This document shows, in pieces, positions 51,541-59,757 of a DNA stretch of 64,000 nucleotides. Origin of the DNA: Streptomyces sp. GS7 (GTDB taxonomy: Bacteria > Actinomycetota > Actinomycetes > Streptomycetales > Streptomycetaceae); assembly GCF_009834125.1 (NCBI RefSeq), contig NZ_CP047146.1, positions 5,759,501 through 5,823,500 on the forward strand, read 5' to 3'. The stretch's first letter is position 1, and every line of letters starts with the position of its first letter. Under the pieces are notes generated by a model. The model saw only the letters and a program-made list of their open reading frames with translations. It was not told where the DNA came from and searched no databases. The translations under genes and the position numbers were made by a program.

Positions 51541-52002
51541 ATGGCCACGCTCCCGACGCTCCCGGTTCCGGACTCCGAACTGCTCCGCCTCGACCACCAG
51601 GTCTGCTTCTCGCTGCACGCCGCCTCGCGCGCGTTCGGCGGCGTCTACCGGGACGCCCTCAAGGACCTGGGGCTCACGTATCCCCAGTACCTGGTCATGC
51701 TGGTGCTGTGGGAGCACGGCCCGGAGCCGGTGAAGAGCATCGGCGAGCGGCTGCGGCTGGACTCCGGCACGCTCTCGCCACTGCTCAAGCGGCTGGAGGC
51801 GGCCGGGCTGGTGCACCGTGAGCGCAGCCCCGAGGACGAGCGGTCGGTGACCATCCGGCTCACCGAGGCCGGCGAGGCCCTGCGGGAGCGGGCACTGCCG
51901 GTGCCGCGCCGGATCATGGCGGCCACCGGCCTGACGGTCGACGAACTCCGCACCCTGCGCTCCCTGTTGGGGCGGGTCACCGGCGCGCTCGACGAAGCCT
52001 GA
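51541..52002 (+). CDS. ohrR: MarR family peroxide sensor OhrR
   Basis: A 153-residue winged-helix repressor. The single N-terminal redox cysteine (Cys22, in DHQVCFSLH) is in the position of the OhrR sensing cysteine, and the conserved tyrosine pair is in [17 protein letters not shown]. The HTH is [24 protein letters not shown] and the wing [14 protein letters not shown]. It should release its operators on oxidation by organic hydroperoxides, derepressing ohr. Confidence 0.92.
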   Translation: MATLPTLPVPDSELLRLDHQVCFSLHAASRAFGGVYRDALKDLGLTYPQYLVMLVLWEHGPEPVKSIGERLRLDSGTLSPLLKRLEAAGLVHRERSPEDERSVTIRLTEAGEALRERALPVPRRIMAATGLTVDELRTLRSLLGRVTGALDEA

Positions 52003-52342
52003 GGGCGCCGCAAGCACCCCGCCACCCCCTGCCGCCTGCCCCGGTGAGCCACGGCCGGGCCCCCAACGCCCGGCACCGCACCCCCGGTACTCCGCCGGCG
52101 TGCGACCCGTACCTCCCGCCGCTCCACGGCGTTAGACAACAAGTCGCCTTCCGCGGAGCGCACCGTCCGTACGCGTGCCTCTCGCCCGCTCCGGCGCGCC
52201 CATCACCCCTTTGAGCTACCACGGTTGGGGAGCGCCCAGGACAAAGGCGTATAAAGGGTGGCCAAACCAGCCGGAACCACCGGCGAAATCCCGCCCAGGA
52301 CGCGGTTGGCAGCATCGCCTACGAACAGCGGAGGAGCGCCAC
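52003..52342. other. Spacer upstream of the acyl carrier protein cluster
   Basis: A 340-nt spacer with no recognisable gene. It must hold the promoter for the ACP gene. A TATAAAG stretch at 52251-52257 (in GGCGTATAAAGGG) is an unusual AT-rich hexamer in this sequence and could be a -10 element. GGAGG lies 9 nt before the ACP start. Confidence 0.4.
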
Positions 52343-52576
52343 GTGAATGCGGCAGAAGTTGTCAACGCCTTGCTGGAGGAACGATTCGGGGTCACCCGGA
52401 GGGAGGTCACCGAGGCCACCGTGCTGCGCAGCCTCCGCCTGGACTCCCTCGCCCTGGAGGAACTCCGGGTGCTCATCGAGGAGCGGCTGGACATCGACCT
52501 CGAAGAGGTGTCGCTGACCTCGCGCGACACCGTGGGACAGCTGGTGGCGGCCATCGACGGCAAAGTCACCGCGTGA
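52343..52576 (+). CDS. Acyl carrier protein
   Basis: A 77-residue four-helix ACP. Ser35 in LRLDSLALEELRVLIEERL is the phosphopantetheine attachment site (D-S-L motif). It starts with GTG after GGAGGAGC. Its end overlaps the ketosynthase start by 4 nt (GTGA), so the two are co-translated in similar amounts. It is diverged from housekeeping AcpP (no FELDIPDED segment), hence a dedicated carrier for a specialised pathway. Confidence 0.9.
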   Translation: MNAAEVVNALLEERFGVTRREVTEATVLRSLRLDSLALEELRVLIEERLDIDLEEVSLTSRDTVGQLVAAIDGKVTA

Positions 52577-53814
52577 CTGCCCGCCGCAAGCCGTTCGCCG
52601 CGGCCGTGACCGGACTGGGCCTGGTGACCGCGGCGGGCGTGGGAACGAAGGCCACCTGGCATTCCCTCACCCATGACACCGTGCCCGGCGGAGTGTCGCA
52701 CCAGGACGAACTCGCCGATCTGCCCTGCGACTTCATGTACACCGCCACGGATCTGGACACCACCGAGCTGCTCGGGGTGGCCACCCAGCGGCTGATGGAC
52801 CGCTTCTCGCAGCTCGCGGTGATCGCCGCACGGGAGGCCGTCGGCGACGCCGGCCTGGACCCGGAGACCTGGGACCGGAGCCGGGTCGCGGTGGTCATCG
52901 GTTCCGCGCACGGCGGGTTGCCGTTCTACGACCAGCAGTACGCCGCGATGACGGGGCGCGGTGCCCGGCGGGTCTCCCCCAAGCTCGCTCCGCTGACCGT
53001 GATCAACAGCGCCGCCAGCAGTGTCTGCATGGATCTCGGTGCGCAGGGCCCCAGTCTGGGGGTGGCGACGGCCTGCTCCTCCGGGACCGTCGCGGTGGGT
53101 ACCGCGCGTCAGCTGTTGCACGCCGGGGTCTGCGACATCGCCATCGCGGGCGGCGCGGAGTCGGTGCTGTCCCGGCTGCTGATCGCCAGCGCCTGCCAGA
53201 TGAAGGCGGTGTCCACCCGGCGCGACGATCCGGCCACCGCCTGCCGGCCCTTCGACGTCGACCGGGACGGTTTCGTCGTCGGCGAGGGCGCGGGGCTGCT
53301 GGTGCTGGAGCGGCCGGAGGACGCCAGGGCCCGACGGGCGCCGATCCGCGCGCAGATCGCGGGGTACGGCGCGTCCAGCGACGCCTATGGCGCGGTCGCG
53401 CCGGATCCGGACGGCAAGGGCATCGAGCAGGCGCTGCGTACGGCGATGGCGGACGCGGACGTACAGGGCCGCGACGTGGGCCATGTGAACGCGCACGGCA
53501 CGTCGACCGTCGTCAACGACCACATCGAGGCGATGATGTTGCAGCGGGTGCTCGGCGATCATCCGCTGGTCACCTCCACCAAGGCGATGACCGGGCACAC
53601 GCTGGGCGCCGCCGGCGGCATCGAGACCGTGCTGACGGTGCTGGCCCTGGAGCAGCAACTGGTGCCCCCCACCGCCAATCTGACGGTGCCGGACCCCCGG
53701 ATCCCGATCGAGGTCGTCCGCGCGGAGCCGCGGCAGGCGGCGTTCGACTGCGCGGTCAAGACCTCGCTGGGGTTCGGGGGCCACAACGCCGCGCTCGTCC
53801 TGACCCGCACCTAG
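52573..53814 (+). CDS. Beta-ketoacyl-ACP synthase (FabF/KAS II-like)
   Basis: A 413-residue condensing enzyme with the full catalytic triad: Cys168 in TACSSG, His308 in NAHGTST and His342 in TGHTLGAAGG. N-terminal VTGLGLVTAAGVGTKATW is FabF-like. It has no partner chain-length factor, acyltransferase or ketoreductase next to it, so it differs from type II polyketide and complete fatty acid operons. It is probably paired with the preceding ACP for one condensation or elongation of a borrowed acyl chain. Confidence 0.93.
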   Translation: MTARRKPFAAAVTGLGLVTAAGVGTKATWHSLTHDTVPGGVSHQDELADLPCDFMYTATDLDTTELLGVATQRLMDRFSQLAVIAAREAVGDAGLDPETWDRSRVAVVIGSAHGGLPFYDQQYAAMTGRGARRVSPKLAPLTVINSAASSVCMDLGAQGPSLGVATACSSGTVAVGTARQLLHAGVCDIAIAGGAESVLSRLLIASACQMKAVSTRRDDPATACRPFDVDRDGFVVGEGAGLLVLERPEDARARRAPIRAQIAGYGASSDAYGAVAPDPDGKGIEQALRTAMADADVQGRDVGHVNAHGTSTVVNDHIEAMMLQRVLGDHPLVTSTKAMTGHTLGAAGGIETVLTVLALEQQLVPPTANLTVPDPRIPIEVVRAEPRQAAFDCAVKTSLGFGGHNAALVLTRT

Positions 53815-53847
53815 GGCCGGTCCGACCCCGATCCATCGGACAGGCCC
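53814..53847 (+). terminator. Hairpin at the ketosynthase stop, copy 2 of the CGGACAGGCC element
   Basis: GGGCCGGTCCGA (53814-53825) pairs with TCGGACAGGCCC (53836-53847) with one mismatch and a 10-nt loop. It begins at the last base of the stop codon. The right half matches the element at 43514-43535 with two differences in 22 nt. Confidence 0.65.
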
Positions 53848-53900
53848 CACCCGCTCCGACCGCACGACTGACCCCCGTCCCAGCCGGTGAAGGAAGAACC

Positions 53901-54800
53901 ATGAACGAGGAACTGATCCGCTCCTTGTCGGTGCGCGAGGTGCCGTACGCCTACCGGCTGCTGCGGCAGCCGAACCGGGTCACCGAGCCCGCGCTGGTGC
54001 TGGGCGGCGCCCTGCAGGGGATGTACGGCTGGCCGCAGATGGAGGAGGAACTGGGGCCCGTGACGGATGTGGTCACGGCCGATCTGCCCGGCATGGGCAG
54101 CGCGGGGCCGCTGCCTCCGGGGCCGAGCATGGAGGTGCTGTGCGCCGCGATCCTGGGCGTCATCGACGACCTCGGCGCCTCGCGGATCAACCTCTTCGGC
54201 TTCTCCTACGGTGCGGGCATCGCCTTCAGCTGCGCCCAGCGCTTCCCGGAGCGGATCGCCCGGCTCGTGCTCGGCGGCGTACCGGCGGACGTCGGCGACG
54301 TACAGGTCCACGCGTGGCAGCGGGCCGCCGAGCACCTCTCGCACGGGGACACCGCCGCCTTCGCCACCCGGGCCGCCGAGGGGCTGCTCTGCCTCGACGA
54401 GCGCCGGTACGTCACCCGCCGGAAGCTGGCATTCCGCTATGTCCGGCGGGCGATGCTCCAGGCGGCGCTGCACTCGCCGCACGCGGTGGATTCGCTGCGC
54501 CGGGCGCTGACCGACCGGCCGGACTTCGCCGGCGGGCTGCCCGGCATCCCCACCCTGGTCTTCAGCGGCGAGCACGACACGGTGACGACCCCGGACCGGC
54601 AGCGCGCCTTCGCGGCCACCCTCGCGGACAGCCGCTTCCTGACGATCCCCGACACGGATCACTGGGTGGTGCTCGAACGCCCGCAGGAGGTCGCGGAGTT
54701 GACCGCCCGCTTCTTCACGGACGGGCCGCTGGAGACGGCACCGGCGCTGGCTCCGGTGGCACGCGAGGGGCGGGCCGAGGGCGATCCGGCGTGCGTATGA
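53901..54800 (+). CDS. Alpha/beta hydrolase of the ACP-ketosynthase cluster (RhlA-like outline)
   Basis: A 299-residue hydrolase: LGGALQGMYGWPQMEEEL (oxyanion region), VVTADLPGMGSAG, nucleophile elbow GFSYGAG, acid in FSGEHDTVTTPD and histidine in PDTDHWVVLE. The overall outline recalls RhlA-type acyltransferases and thioesterases acting on acyl-ACP, which would suit the ACP and ketosynthase directly upstream. A plain esterase cannot be ruled out. GGAAGAA precedes the ATG. It is 86 nt after the ketosynthase, beyond a hairpin. Confidence 0.82.
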   Translation: MNEELIRSLSVREVPYAYRLLRQPNRVTEPALVLGGALQGMYGWPQMEEELGPVTDVVTADLPGMGSAGPLPPGPSMEVLCAAILGVIDDLGASRINLFGFSYGAGIAFSCAQRFPERIARLVLGGVPADVGDVQVHAWQRAAEHLSHGDTAAFATRAAEGLLCLDERRYVTRRKLAFRYVRRAMLQAALHSPHAVDSLRRALTDRPDFAGGLPGIPTLVFSGEHDTVTTPDRQRAFAATLADSRFLTIPDTDHWVVLERPQEVAELTARFFTDGPLETAPALAPVAREGRAEGDPACV

Positions 54801-54912
54801 GGCGGGTGGCGGATGCCGCGGCCGTCGCCGTACCCGCCGGCGGAATCAGTGGACGGGGGCTTCGGCGGTGTGCGGGGCACCGGCACCGTGACACCGAACA
54901 GGAGGCGCCCCG

Positions 54913-55764
54913 ATGAACCCGCACTCCGACACCCTGGCACCGGCCACCGGCAGCCGGACGGCGCTGCGCATGGAGCGGCGGCTGGCGCATCCACCGCACG
55001 AGGTCTGGTCGGCACTGACCGAACCGGCGCGGATGGGGCGGTGGTTCCCCTGCGATGTCGCGGTCGAACTGCGGGCCGGCGGCCCGATCACCTTCCTCAT
55101 GCCGCAGGTGAGCGGGCCCGCCATGACGGGTACGGTCACCGATGTCGAGGAACCCCGGCTGTACGCCTTCACCTGGGGCGATGACCACCTCCGTTGGGAG
55201 GTCGCGCCGGATCCGGACGGCTCGCTGCTGACCTTGGTGCACACCTTCGGCGACCGTTTCGGCGCCGCCAGCTTCGCGTCCGGCTGGCACCTGTGCCTGT
55301 CTGCGCTTTCACAGCTGCTCGACGGGGAGTCACCGGCCGTGGAGCCCGACTCGGGCGAGCTGCACGAGGCGTATCTGGAGCAGTTCGATCTCGGGCACGG
55401 GGCCGTCGAGGAGACGGCGGAGGGGCCGCGGATCCGTTTCGAGCGGCAGCTGGTGCGGCCCGCGGAGACGGTGTGGGCGGTACTGACCGGGGGTGACGAG
55501 CCGGCCACGGGCGAGCCCGCCCCGGAGGGGTTCACCTCCAGGAAGGCACCGGCCGGGCCGGTCACCGAGGTGCGGGAGCCGTCCGTCCTCGCCTACCGGT
55601 GCCGTCCGCGGGGGACGGTCCGCTGGGAGCTGGGCCGCGGCACCGGGCACGGCGCCCGCCTGGTCCTGACGCAGACCGGGCCGCGGGGCTCGGAGGCGGA
55701 GGCGGCGCGGGACGCCTGGCATGACCGCATCGAGCATCTGGCGGCCCGGCTGCTGGAGGTCTGA
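54913..55764 (+). CDS. SRPBCC (AHSA1-like) protein with two domains
   Basis: A 283-residue protein. An intact SRPBCC/AHSA1 domain occupies about residues 15-145 (MERRLAHPPHEVWSALTEPARMGRWFPCDV, then LYAFTWGDDHLRWEV). A second, shorter copy follows at about 175-283 (IRFERQLVRPAETVWAVLTGG). These helix-grip pockets bind hydrophobic ligands; in lipid or polyketide clusters they can be cyclases or carriers. GGAGG precedes the ATG at 8 nt. Its role with the ACP, ketosynthase and hydrolase is inferred from position. Confidence 0.85.
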   Translation: MNPHSDTLAPATGSRTALRMERRLAHPPHEVWSALTEPARMGRWFPCDVAVELRAGGPITFLMPQVSGPAMTGTVTDVEEPRLYAFTWGDDHLRWEVAPDPDGSLLTLVHTFGDRFGAASFASGWHLCLSALSQLLDGESPAVEPDSGELHEAYLEQFDLGHGAVEETAEGPRIRFERQLVRPAETVWAVLTGGDEPATGEPAPEGFTSRKAPAGPVTEVREPSVLAYRCRPRGTVRWELGRGTGHGARLVLTQTGPRGSEAEAARDAWHDRIEHLAARLLEV

Positions 55765-56138
55765 ACGGCGCCGGTGAAGGGGAGCCGGGGGTGTGACCCG
55801 GGCAACTCGGCGGCCGGTCCGGAGGGGGCCGCGGGGGCGGTAAACGGTGATGCCCGGCACGCGACGTACGTCACGTACGAAGGCGGCTAGTCGACAACGG
55901 TCCGGCGTACGCCCTGAATTCCGGCATTTACATCGGGCATTTCACCCTAACGCACGAAGATGGGTAGTACACGGCATCTTTGCCACCATCCCGGGCCGGC
56001 GCTAACCATGTTTCCGGTAGCACCGAGAACAAGCCTGCGGACTCCGCCAGAGCGGCGAGCGCGGCACCGACCCTCGGTCCTCACGAGCCACCGAAGGCCA
56101 GCAACCCGCCACCCAGCCCTGGAAGAGGTTAGTTCCGC
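55765..56138 (+). promoter_or_regulatory. Long leader and promoter of lytic transglycosylase 1
   Basis: A 374-nt non-coding region. It shares, in the same order, many blocks with the region before the paralogue at 57751: a Crp-like site, then GGCACGCGACGTACGTCACGTACGA split over two lines of conserved bases, CTAGTCGACA, GGTAGTACA (55963-55971), a (G/C)TAACCATG block, CTCGGTCC and CCTGGAAGAGGT before the start. GGTAGTACA lies 167 nt before the ATG here and 169 nt in the paralogue. Confidence 0.65.
55847..55860 (+). promoter_or_regulatory. Crp-like binding site 1
   Basis: GTGATGCCCGGCAC fits the Streptomyces Crp consensus GTGN6GNCAC exactly. It lies 279 nt upstream of transglycosylase 1. A site of the same form precedes its paralogue (57447), which raises confidence. 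Confidence 0.6.
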
Positions 56139-56849
56139 ATGCCCATGCCCGGCTTCTCCCTGCCCCGCACCGCCCGCATCACCCGCACCCACAAGGTCTC
56201 CGCGGCGCTGGTGGCCACCGCGAGCTGCGCGGCGGCCCTCGCCCTGACCGCGGCGCCGAGCAACGCCGCCACCCCGGCCGCCCACGCGTCGGCCGCGGTG
56301 AAGCCGGTAGGCGCCAACGGCCTGCCGGTCGTGGCGAAGGCCCAGACGAACGAGGACAAGAAGCAGGAGAGCGTGTCCGTCGCGGACGGCCTGAAGGTCA
56401 CCGCCGTCGCCGAGCAGGGCCACGTCGCCCAGCAGGCCGCGAACCGCTCGATGGAGCGCAAGGAGATAGCGCCGCCGAAGGAGGCCGCGCCCAAGCCGGC
56501 CGCACCCAAGCCGACCGCCCCGCGCTACGCGAACAACCTGGACGGCTGGATCCGCCAGGCACTGGACATCATGAAGTCCCAGGGCATCCCCGGCAGCTAC
56601 GAGGGCCTGCACCGCAACATCATGCGGGAGTCCAGCGGCAACCCCAACGCCGTCAACGACTGGGACATCAACGCGCGGAACGGTATCCCCTCCAAGGGCC
56701 TGCTCCAGGTGATCCAGCCCACCTTCGACACCTACCACGTCGCGGGCACCGCCGACAGCCTCACCGACCCGGTCGCCAACATCACCGCCGCGGCCAACTA
56801 CGCCGCCCACCGCTACGGCTCCATCGACAACGTCAACTCCGCCTACTGA
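56139..56849 (+). CDS. Secreted SLT-domain lytic transglycosylase 1
   Basis: A 236-residue exported protein: signal peptide at residues 1-44 (TM-like AALVATASCAAALALTAAPSNAA), an Ala/Lys/Pro-rich linker (45-125), and a C-terminal transglycosylase domain (about 128-236) beginning NNLDGWIRQALDIM and containing IMRESSGNPNAVNDWD (catalytic Glu), GLLQVIQPTFDTYHV and NYAAHRYG. It cleaves peptidoglycan outside the cell. The domain is nearly identical to the paralogue at 57751, so the pair arose by duplication. Crp-type control suggests a germination role. Confidence 0.92.
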   Translation: MPMPGFSLPRTARITRTHKVSAALVATASCAAALALTAAPSNAATPAAHASAAVKPVGANGLPVVAKAQTNEDKKQESVSVADGLKVTAVAEQGHVAQQAANRSMERKEIAPPKEAAPKPAAPKPTAPRYANNLDGWIRQALDIMKSQGIPGSYEGLHRNIMRESSGNPNAVNDWDINARNGIPSKGLLQVIQPTFDTYHVAGTADSLTDPVANITAAANYAAHRYGSIDNVNSAY

Positions 56850-56903
56850 GCCGGAGAACCGAGCCGACGCAGCGCACCGGCCTGACGCGCCGGAGCAACG
56901 CCT

Positions 56904-56964
56904 CTGCGCCAACGGCACTGGCCCTGACCGCACTTCGCGGTCAGGGCCAGTGCCGTTGGCGCAG
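56904..56964. terminator. Perfect 28-bp bidirectional hairpin terminator
   Basis: Arms at 56904-56931 and 56937-56964 are perfectly complementary over 28 bp, with a 5-nt loop (ACTTC). It lies 54 nt after the transglycosylase 1 stop and 16 nt after the convergent small secreted gene's stop, so it can serve both. Confidence 0.88.
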
Positions 56965-56980
56965 ATGACGGCGGCCGGCT

Positions 56981-57196
56981 TCAGTAGCGGCTCCAGCCTC
57001 GCGGCGGGCCGCCGAAGAGGGAGTCGAGGACATGGCCGGCGACCCGCAGGCCCTCGCGCTCCCTGGGGGTCAGGCTGCGCTCGTGGTGGTCGCGGTAGTC
57101 GCGGTGGTGGTCGACGGGGGCCGCGCCGGCGGAGCCCGTGCCGAGGATTCCGGCGACGGCGAGACCGGCGAGAACGACGACGGAACGACGGAACAT
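56981..57196 (-). CDS. Small secreted protein
   Basis: A 71-residue exported protein. Signal peptide residues 1-25 (MFRRSVVVLAGLAVAGILGTGSAGA), mature part rich in His/Asp/Arg (DHHRDYRDHHERS) with a C-terminal helix and a Gly/Pro/Trp end. An ATG two codons earlier (57202) is possible, but AGGGGA spacing favours 57196. It sits between the two transglycosylase genes in the opposite direction. No family recognised. Confidence 0.65.
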   Translation of the reverse strand: MFRRSVVVLAGLAVAGILGTGSAGAAPVDHHRDYRDHHERSLTPREREGLRVAGHVLDSLFGGPPRGWSRY

Positions 57197-57202
57197 AAGC
57201 AT

Positions 57203-57750
57203 TCCCCTACGGTGAGTGACGGTTGTGTGTGGTCTCACTCTCCGGGACCCCCGGGCGAGGCGCAGCCCGACAGCCCGGATGCTGCTACGAACGGACCAGC
57301 GGCACCGCCGCACGGACGGATCCGCCGGGGCGCGGCCACTCCCGCCGCCCCCGGGAGGGCGAACTGGGGGATTCCCGGCGGCAATTCGGGGTGTGAGCCA
57401 GGTAACTTTCCGGGGGCGCCGGAGGGGCTCGAAAGGGCTCCGGCAGGTGACCCCCGGCACGCGACGTACGTCACGTACGAGTCCGCCTAGTCGACACCGA
57501 GGCGCGCCACGCCCCGAAATACAGGGCGAATATCGGAGCAAAACGGGCATTCCCCTTCATCTCACGAAGAGAGGTAGTACAAGGGGTCATTGCCACGAAT
57601 CGGGTCGGCCGTTAACCATGGATCCCGTCGCACCGAGAGCGGGTCTGCGCCCAACGCCCTGAGGGCGGGCACGACGTGAAGAGCCTCGGTCCGAACGCGC
57701 CAACGACGGCCACCCCGCCGTCCCCCGTACCTGGAAGAGGTCACCCCCGT
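57203..57750. promoter_or_regulatory. Promoter region of the small secreted gene and leader of transglycosylase 2
   Basis: A 548-nt region with no convincing gene. The left part holds the promoter of the minus-strand secreted protein. The right part (from about 57447) repeats the layout seen before transglycosylase 1, with the same Crp-like site, a shared 25-nt block, CTAGTCGACA, GGTAGTACA (57573-57581) and the final CCTGGAAGAGGT. Confidence 0.6.
57447..57460 (+). promoter_or_regulatory. Crp-like binding site 2
   Basis: GTGACCCCCGGCAC fits the consensus GTGN6GNCAC exactly, 291 nt upstream of transglycosylase 2. Directly after the last CAC, the sequence GCGACGTACGTCACGTACGA is shared with site 1. 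Confidence 0.6.
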
Positions 57751-58407
57751 ATGCCCAGTTTCGCCCTGCCCCGCGCTGCCCGGATCGCCCGTGTCACCCG
57801 TACCCACAAGGTCGCCGTGGCCGTTCTCGCCGCCGCCGGCGCCACCACGGGCCTGGCCGTCACCGCGGCCCCGGTCCACGCCGCCCCGGCCGCGCACGCC
57901 TCCGCCGCAGTCAAGCCGGTCAGCGCCAACGGGATGCCCGCCAAGGCCGACAGCGCCAAGGTCCAGCGCCCGGTGAGCGCGTCCGTCGCCGACCGCATCA
58001 AGGTCACCGCGGTCGCCCAGCAGGGCCACACCGCCGAGCAGGCCGCCAGCCGCTCCGCCGAGCGTCCGGCCGCTCCCAAGCAGTACGCGAACAACCTTGA
58101 CGGCTGGATCCGCCAGGCGCTGGACATCATGAAGTCCAAGGGCATACCGGGCAGCTACGAGGGCCTGCACCGCAACATCATGCGGGAGTCCAGCGGCAAC
58201 CCCAACGCGGTCAACGACTGGGACGTCAACGCCGTCAACGGCATCCCGTCGAAGGGCCTGCTCCAGGTGATCCAGCCCACCTTCGACACCTACCACGTCG
58301 CGGGCACCGCCGATAACCTCACCGACCCGGTCGCCAACATCACCGCCGCGGCCAACTACGCCGCCCACCGCTACGGCTCCATCGACAACGTCAACTCCGC
58401 CTACTGA
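57751..58407 (+). CDS. Secreted SLT-domain lytic transglycosylase 2
   Basis: A 218-residue paralogue of the protein at 56139. Signal peptide 1-42, a shorter linker that lacks the KEAAPKPAAPKP stretch, and an almost identical catalytic domain (IMRESSGNPNAVNDWD, GLLQVIQPTFDTYHV). The start MPSFALPRAAR is aligned with MPGFSLPRTAR of the first copy; an in-frame ATG 25 codons upstream lies in the shared non-coding leader and is rejected. Confidence 0.92.
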   Translation: MPSFALPRAARIARVTRTHKVAVAVLAAAGATTGLAVTAAPVHAAPAAHASAAVKPVSANGMPAKADSAKVQRPVSASVADRIKVTAVAQQGHTAEQAASRSAERPAAPKQYANNLDGWIRQALDIMKSKGIPGSYEGLHRNIMRESSGNPNAVNDWDVNAVNGIPSKGLLQVIQPTFDTYHVAGTADNLTDPVANITAAANYAAHRYGSIDNVNSAY

Positions 58408-58501
58408 GCCACCGGCGATGACGGAACGGACAAGCGATCCGGCAGGATCGGCATAGAGACCGGCGAAGCGGCGGCATGGCGCGTTCGCCGCTGCGCAGGA
58501 A

Positions 58502-58530
58502 AGCGGGCCCCGGCACTGCCGGGGCCCGCT
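58502..58530 (+). terminator. Hairpin terminator after transglycosylase 2
   Basis: Arms AGCGGGCCCCGGCA (58502-58515) and TGCCGGGGCCCGCT (58517-58530) are perfectly complementary; opening the innermost pairs gives a small loop and a stem of about 12 bp. Confidence 0.75.
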
Positions 58531-58706
58531 CGCGTCGTCCCGAAAGGCCGGGGCGGCCAGACGGGTGAGATGGCCCGGCCGGTCGGCGGACTGAGAGGCT
58601 GTCGGGTCTTGGGACACGGCAATTCAGCGTATAAGTCTTTTTATCGGCAGAATTCTGCTCAAAAGCTGCCGAAACTGACTCAACCGAAGTCCTTCGGAGG
58701 CACGCG

Positions 58707-59585
58707 ATGCCCTTGCGCAGACCCGCACCGGCCCGCCGTACGATCCCCCTCGCGGCCGGAACCCTCGTTTCCCTCTTCTCCGTGCTCGCACTGCCGCTCG
58801 TCCTGCCGGGCACCGCCACCGCGTCGCCGGACGCCGGGAAGACGCCCGCCCACCCCGAGCAGGACTGGATGGGTTCCACCATCGCCATGCACGAGGGCAT
58901 CGACGAGCAGGTCGCCTCCGAGCCGCGGGGTGCCTGGTCGCGCAGGGCCGTGGCCGGGGTCGATGTCTCCAGCCACAACGGCAGGGTCAACTGGCGGAGG
59001 CTGCGCCGGAACGGGGTGCGGTTCGCCTACGTCAAGGCCACGGAGGGCACCAGCTACACGAACCCGTACTTCAGCCAGCAGTACCACGGCTCGTACCACG
59101 CGGACATGATCCACGGCGCCTACCACTTCGCACTGCCGGACCACTCCGGCGGTGCCACGCAGGCGCGGTTCTTCGCGCACCACGGCGGTGGCTGGTCGCG
59201 GGACGGCAGGACGCTGCCCGGCGCGCTGGACATGGAGTACAACCCCTACGGCGCGACCTGCTACGGCAAGAGCCATGCGGGGATGGTGAACTGGATCGGC
59301 GACTTCGTGCGGGCCTACCGGGCGGAGACCGGCCGCGACGCGGTCATCTACACCTCGACCAACTGGTGGAAGCGGTGCACCGGCAACTCGGCCCGCTTCG
59401 GCCGGACGAACCCGCTGTGGATCCCCCACTACAGCACCTCCGTCGGCTCGCTGCCGGGCAGCTGGCGATTCCACAGCATCTGGCAGCACACCTCCTCGGG
59501 GCACACCGTCGGGGACCACAACCGCTTCAACGGGACGTACGGCAGGCTGAAGGTGCTCGCCTATGGGGAGGACGACGACGACTGA
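58707..59585 (+). CDS. Secreted GH25 lysozyme (N-acetylmuramidase)
   Basis: A 292-residue exported muramidase. The signal peptide covers about residues 1-40. The GH25 barrel occupies 82-285: Asp86 in VDVSSHNG, YVKATEGTSYTNP, GAYHFALP, and the catalytic pair Asp175/Glu177 in ALDMEYNP. It hydrolyses the glycan strands of peptidoglycan. GGAGG lies 8 nt before the ATG, and an AT-rich stretch (58620-58675) supplies the promoter. Next to two transglycosylases, it suggests a wall-remodelling group. Confidence 0.94.
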   Translation: MPLRRPAPARRTIPLAAGTLVSLFSVLALPLVLPGTATASPDAGKTPAHPEQDWMGSTIAMHEGIDEQVASEPRGAWSRRAVAGVDVSSHNGRVNWRRLRRNGVRFAYVKATEGTSYTNPYFSQQYHGSYHADMIHGAYHFALPDHSGGATQARFFAHHGGGWSRDGRTLPGALDMEYNPYGATCYGKSHAGMVNWIGDFVRAYRAETGRDAVIYTSTNWWKRCTGNSARFGRTNPLWIPHYSTSVGSLPGSWRFHSIWQHTSSGHTVGDHNRFNGTYGRLKVLAYGEDDDD

Positions 59586-59757
59586 CCGGGGAGCCCTACC
59601 CACCGGGCGGGCATTGCCCGGGGTGAGGCACCATCAAGTTCTCCTGATACGCGGGCAATTCGCGTACAACCATCCCCGTCCGGCCGGTGTCCAACACGGT
59701 GCATCACCATCACGGTGAATGACCACGCGACGGACACCACCTGACGGGGGTATTCCC

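Noticed and set aside
52343..55764. Type II polyketide gene cluster
   Set aside because: No chain-length factor, ketoreductase, aromatase or tailoring enzymes next to the ACP and ketosynthase; at best a minimal lipid-type set.
55765..57750. ydaO-type (c-di-AMP) riboswitch before the transglycosylase genes
   Set aside because: This class of gene is often under ydaO control, but the typical GGGGTGAA and CAGCTCACCTCGTAGGC-like elements are not present in either leader.
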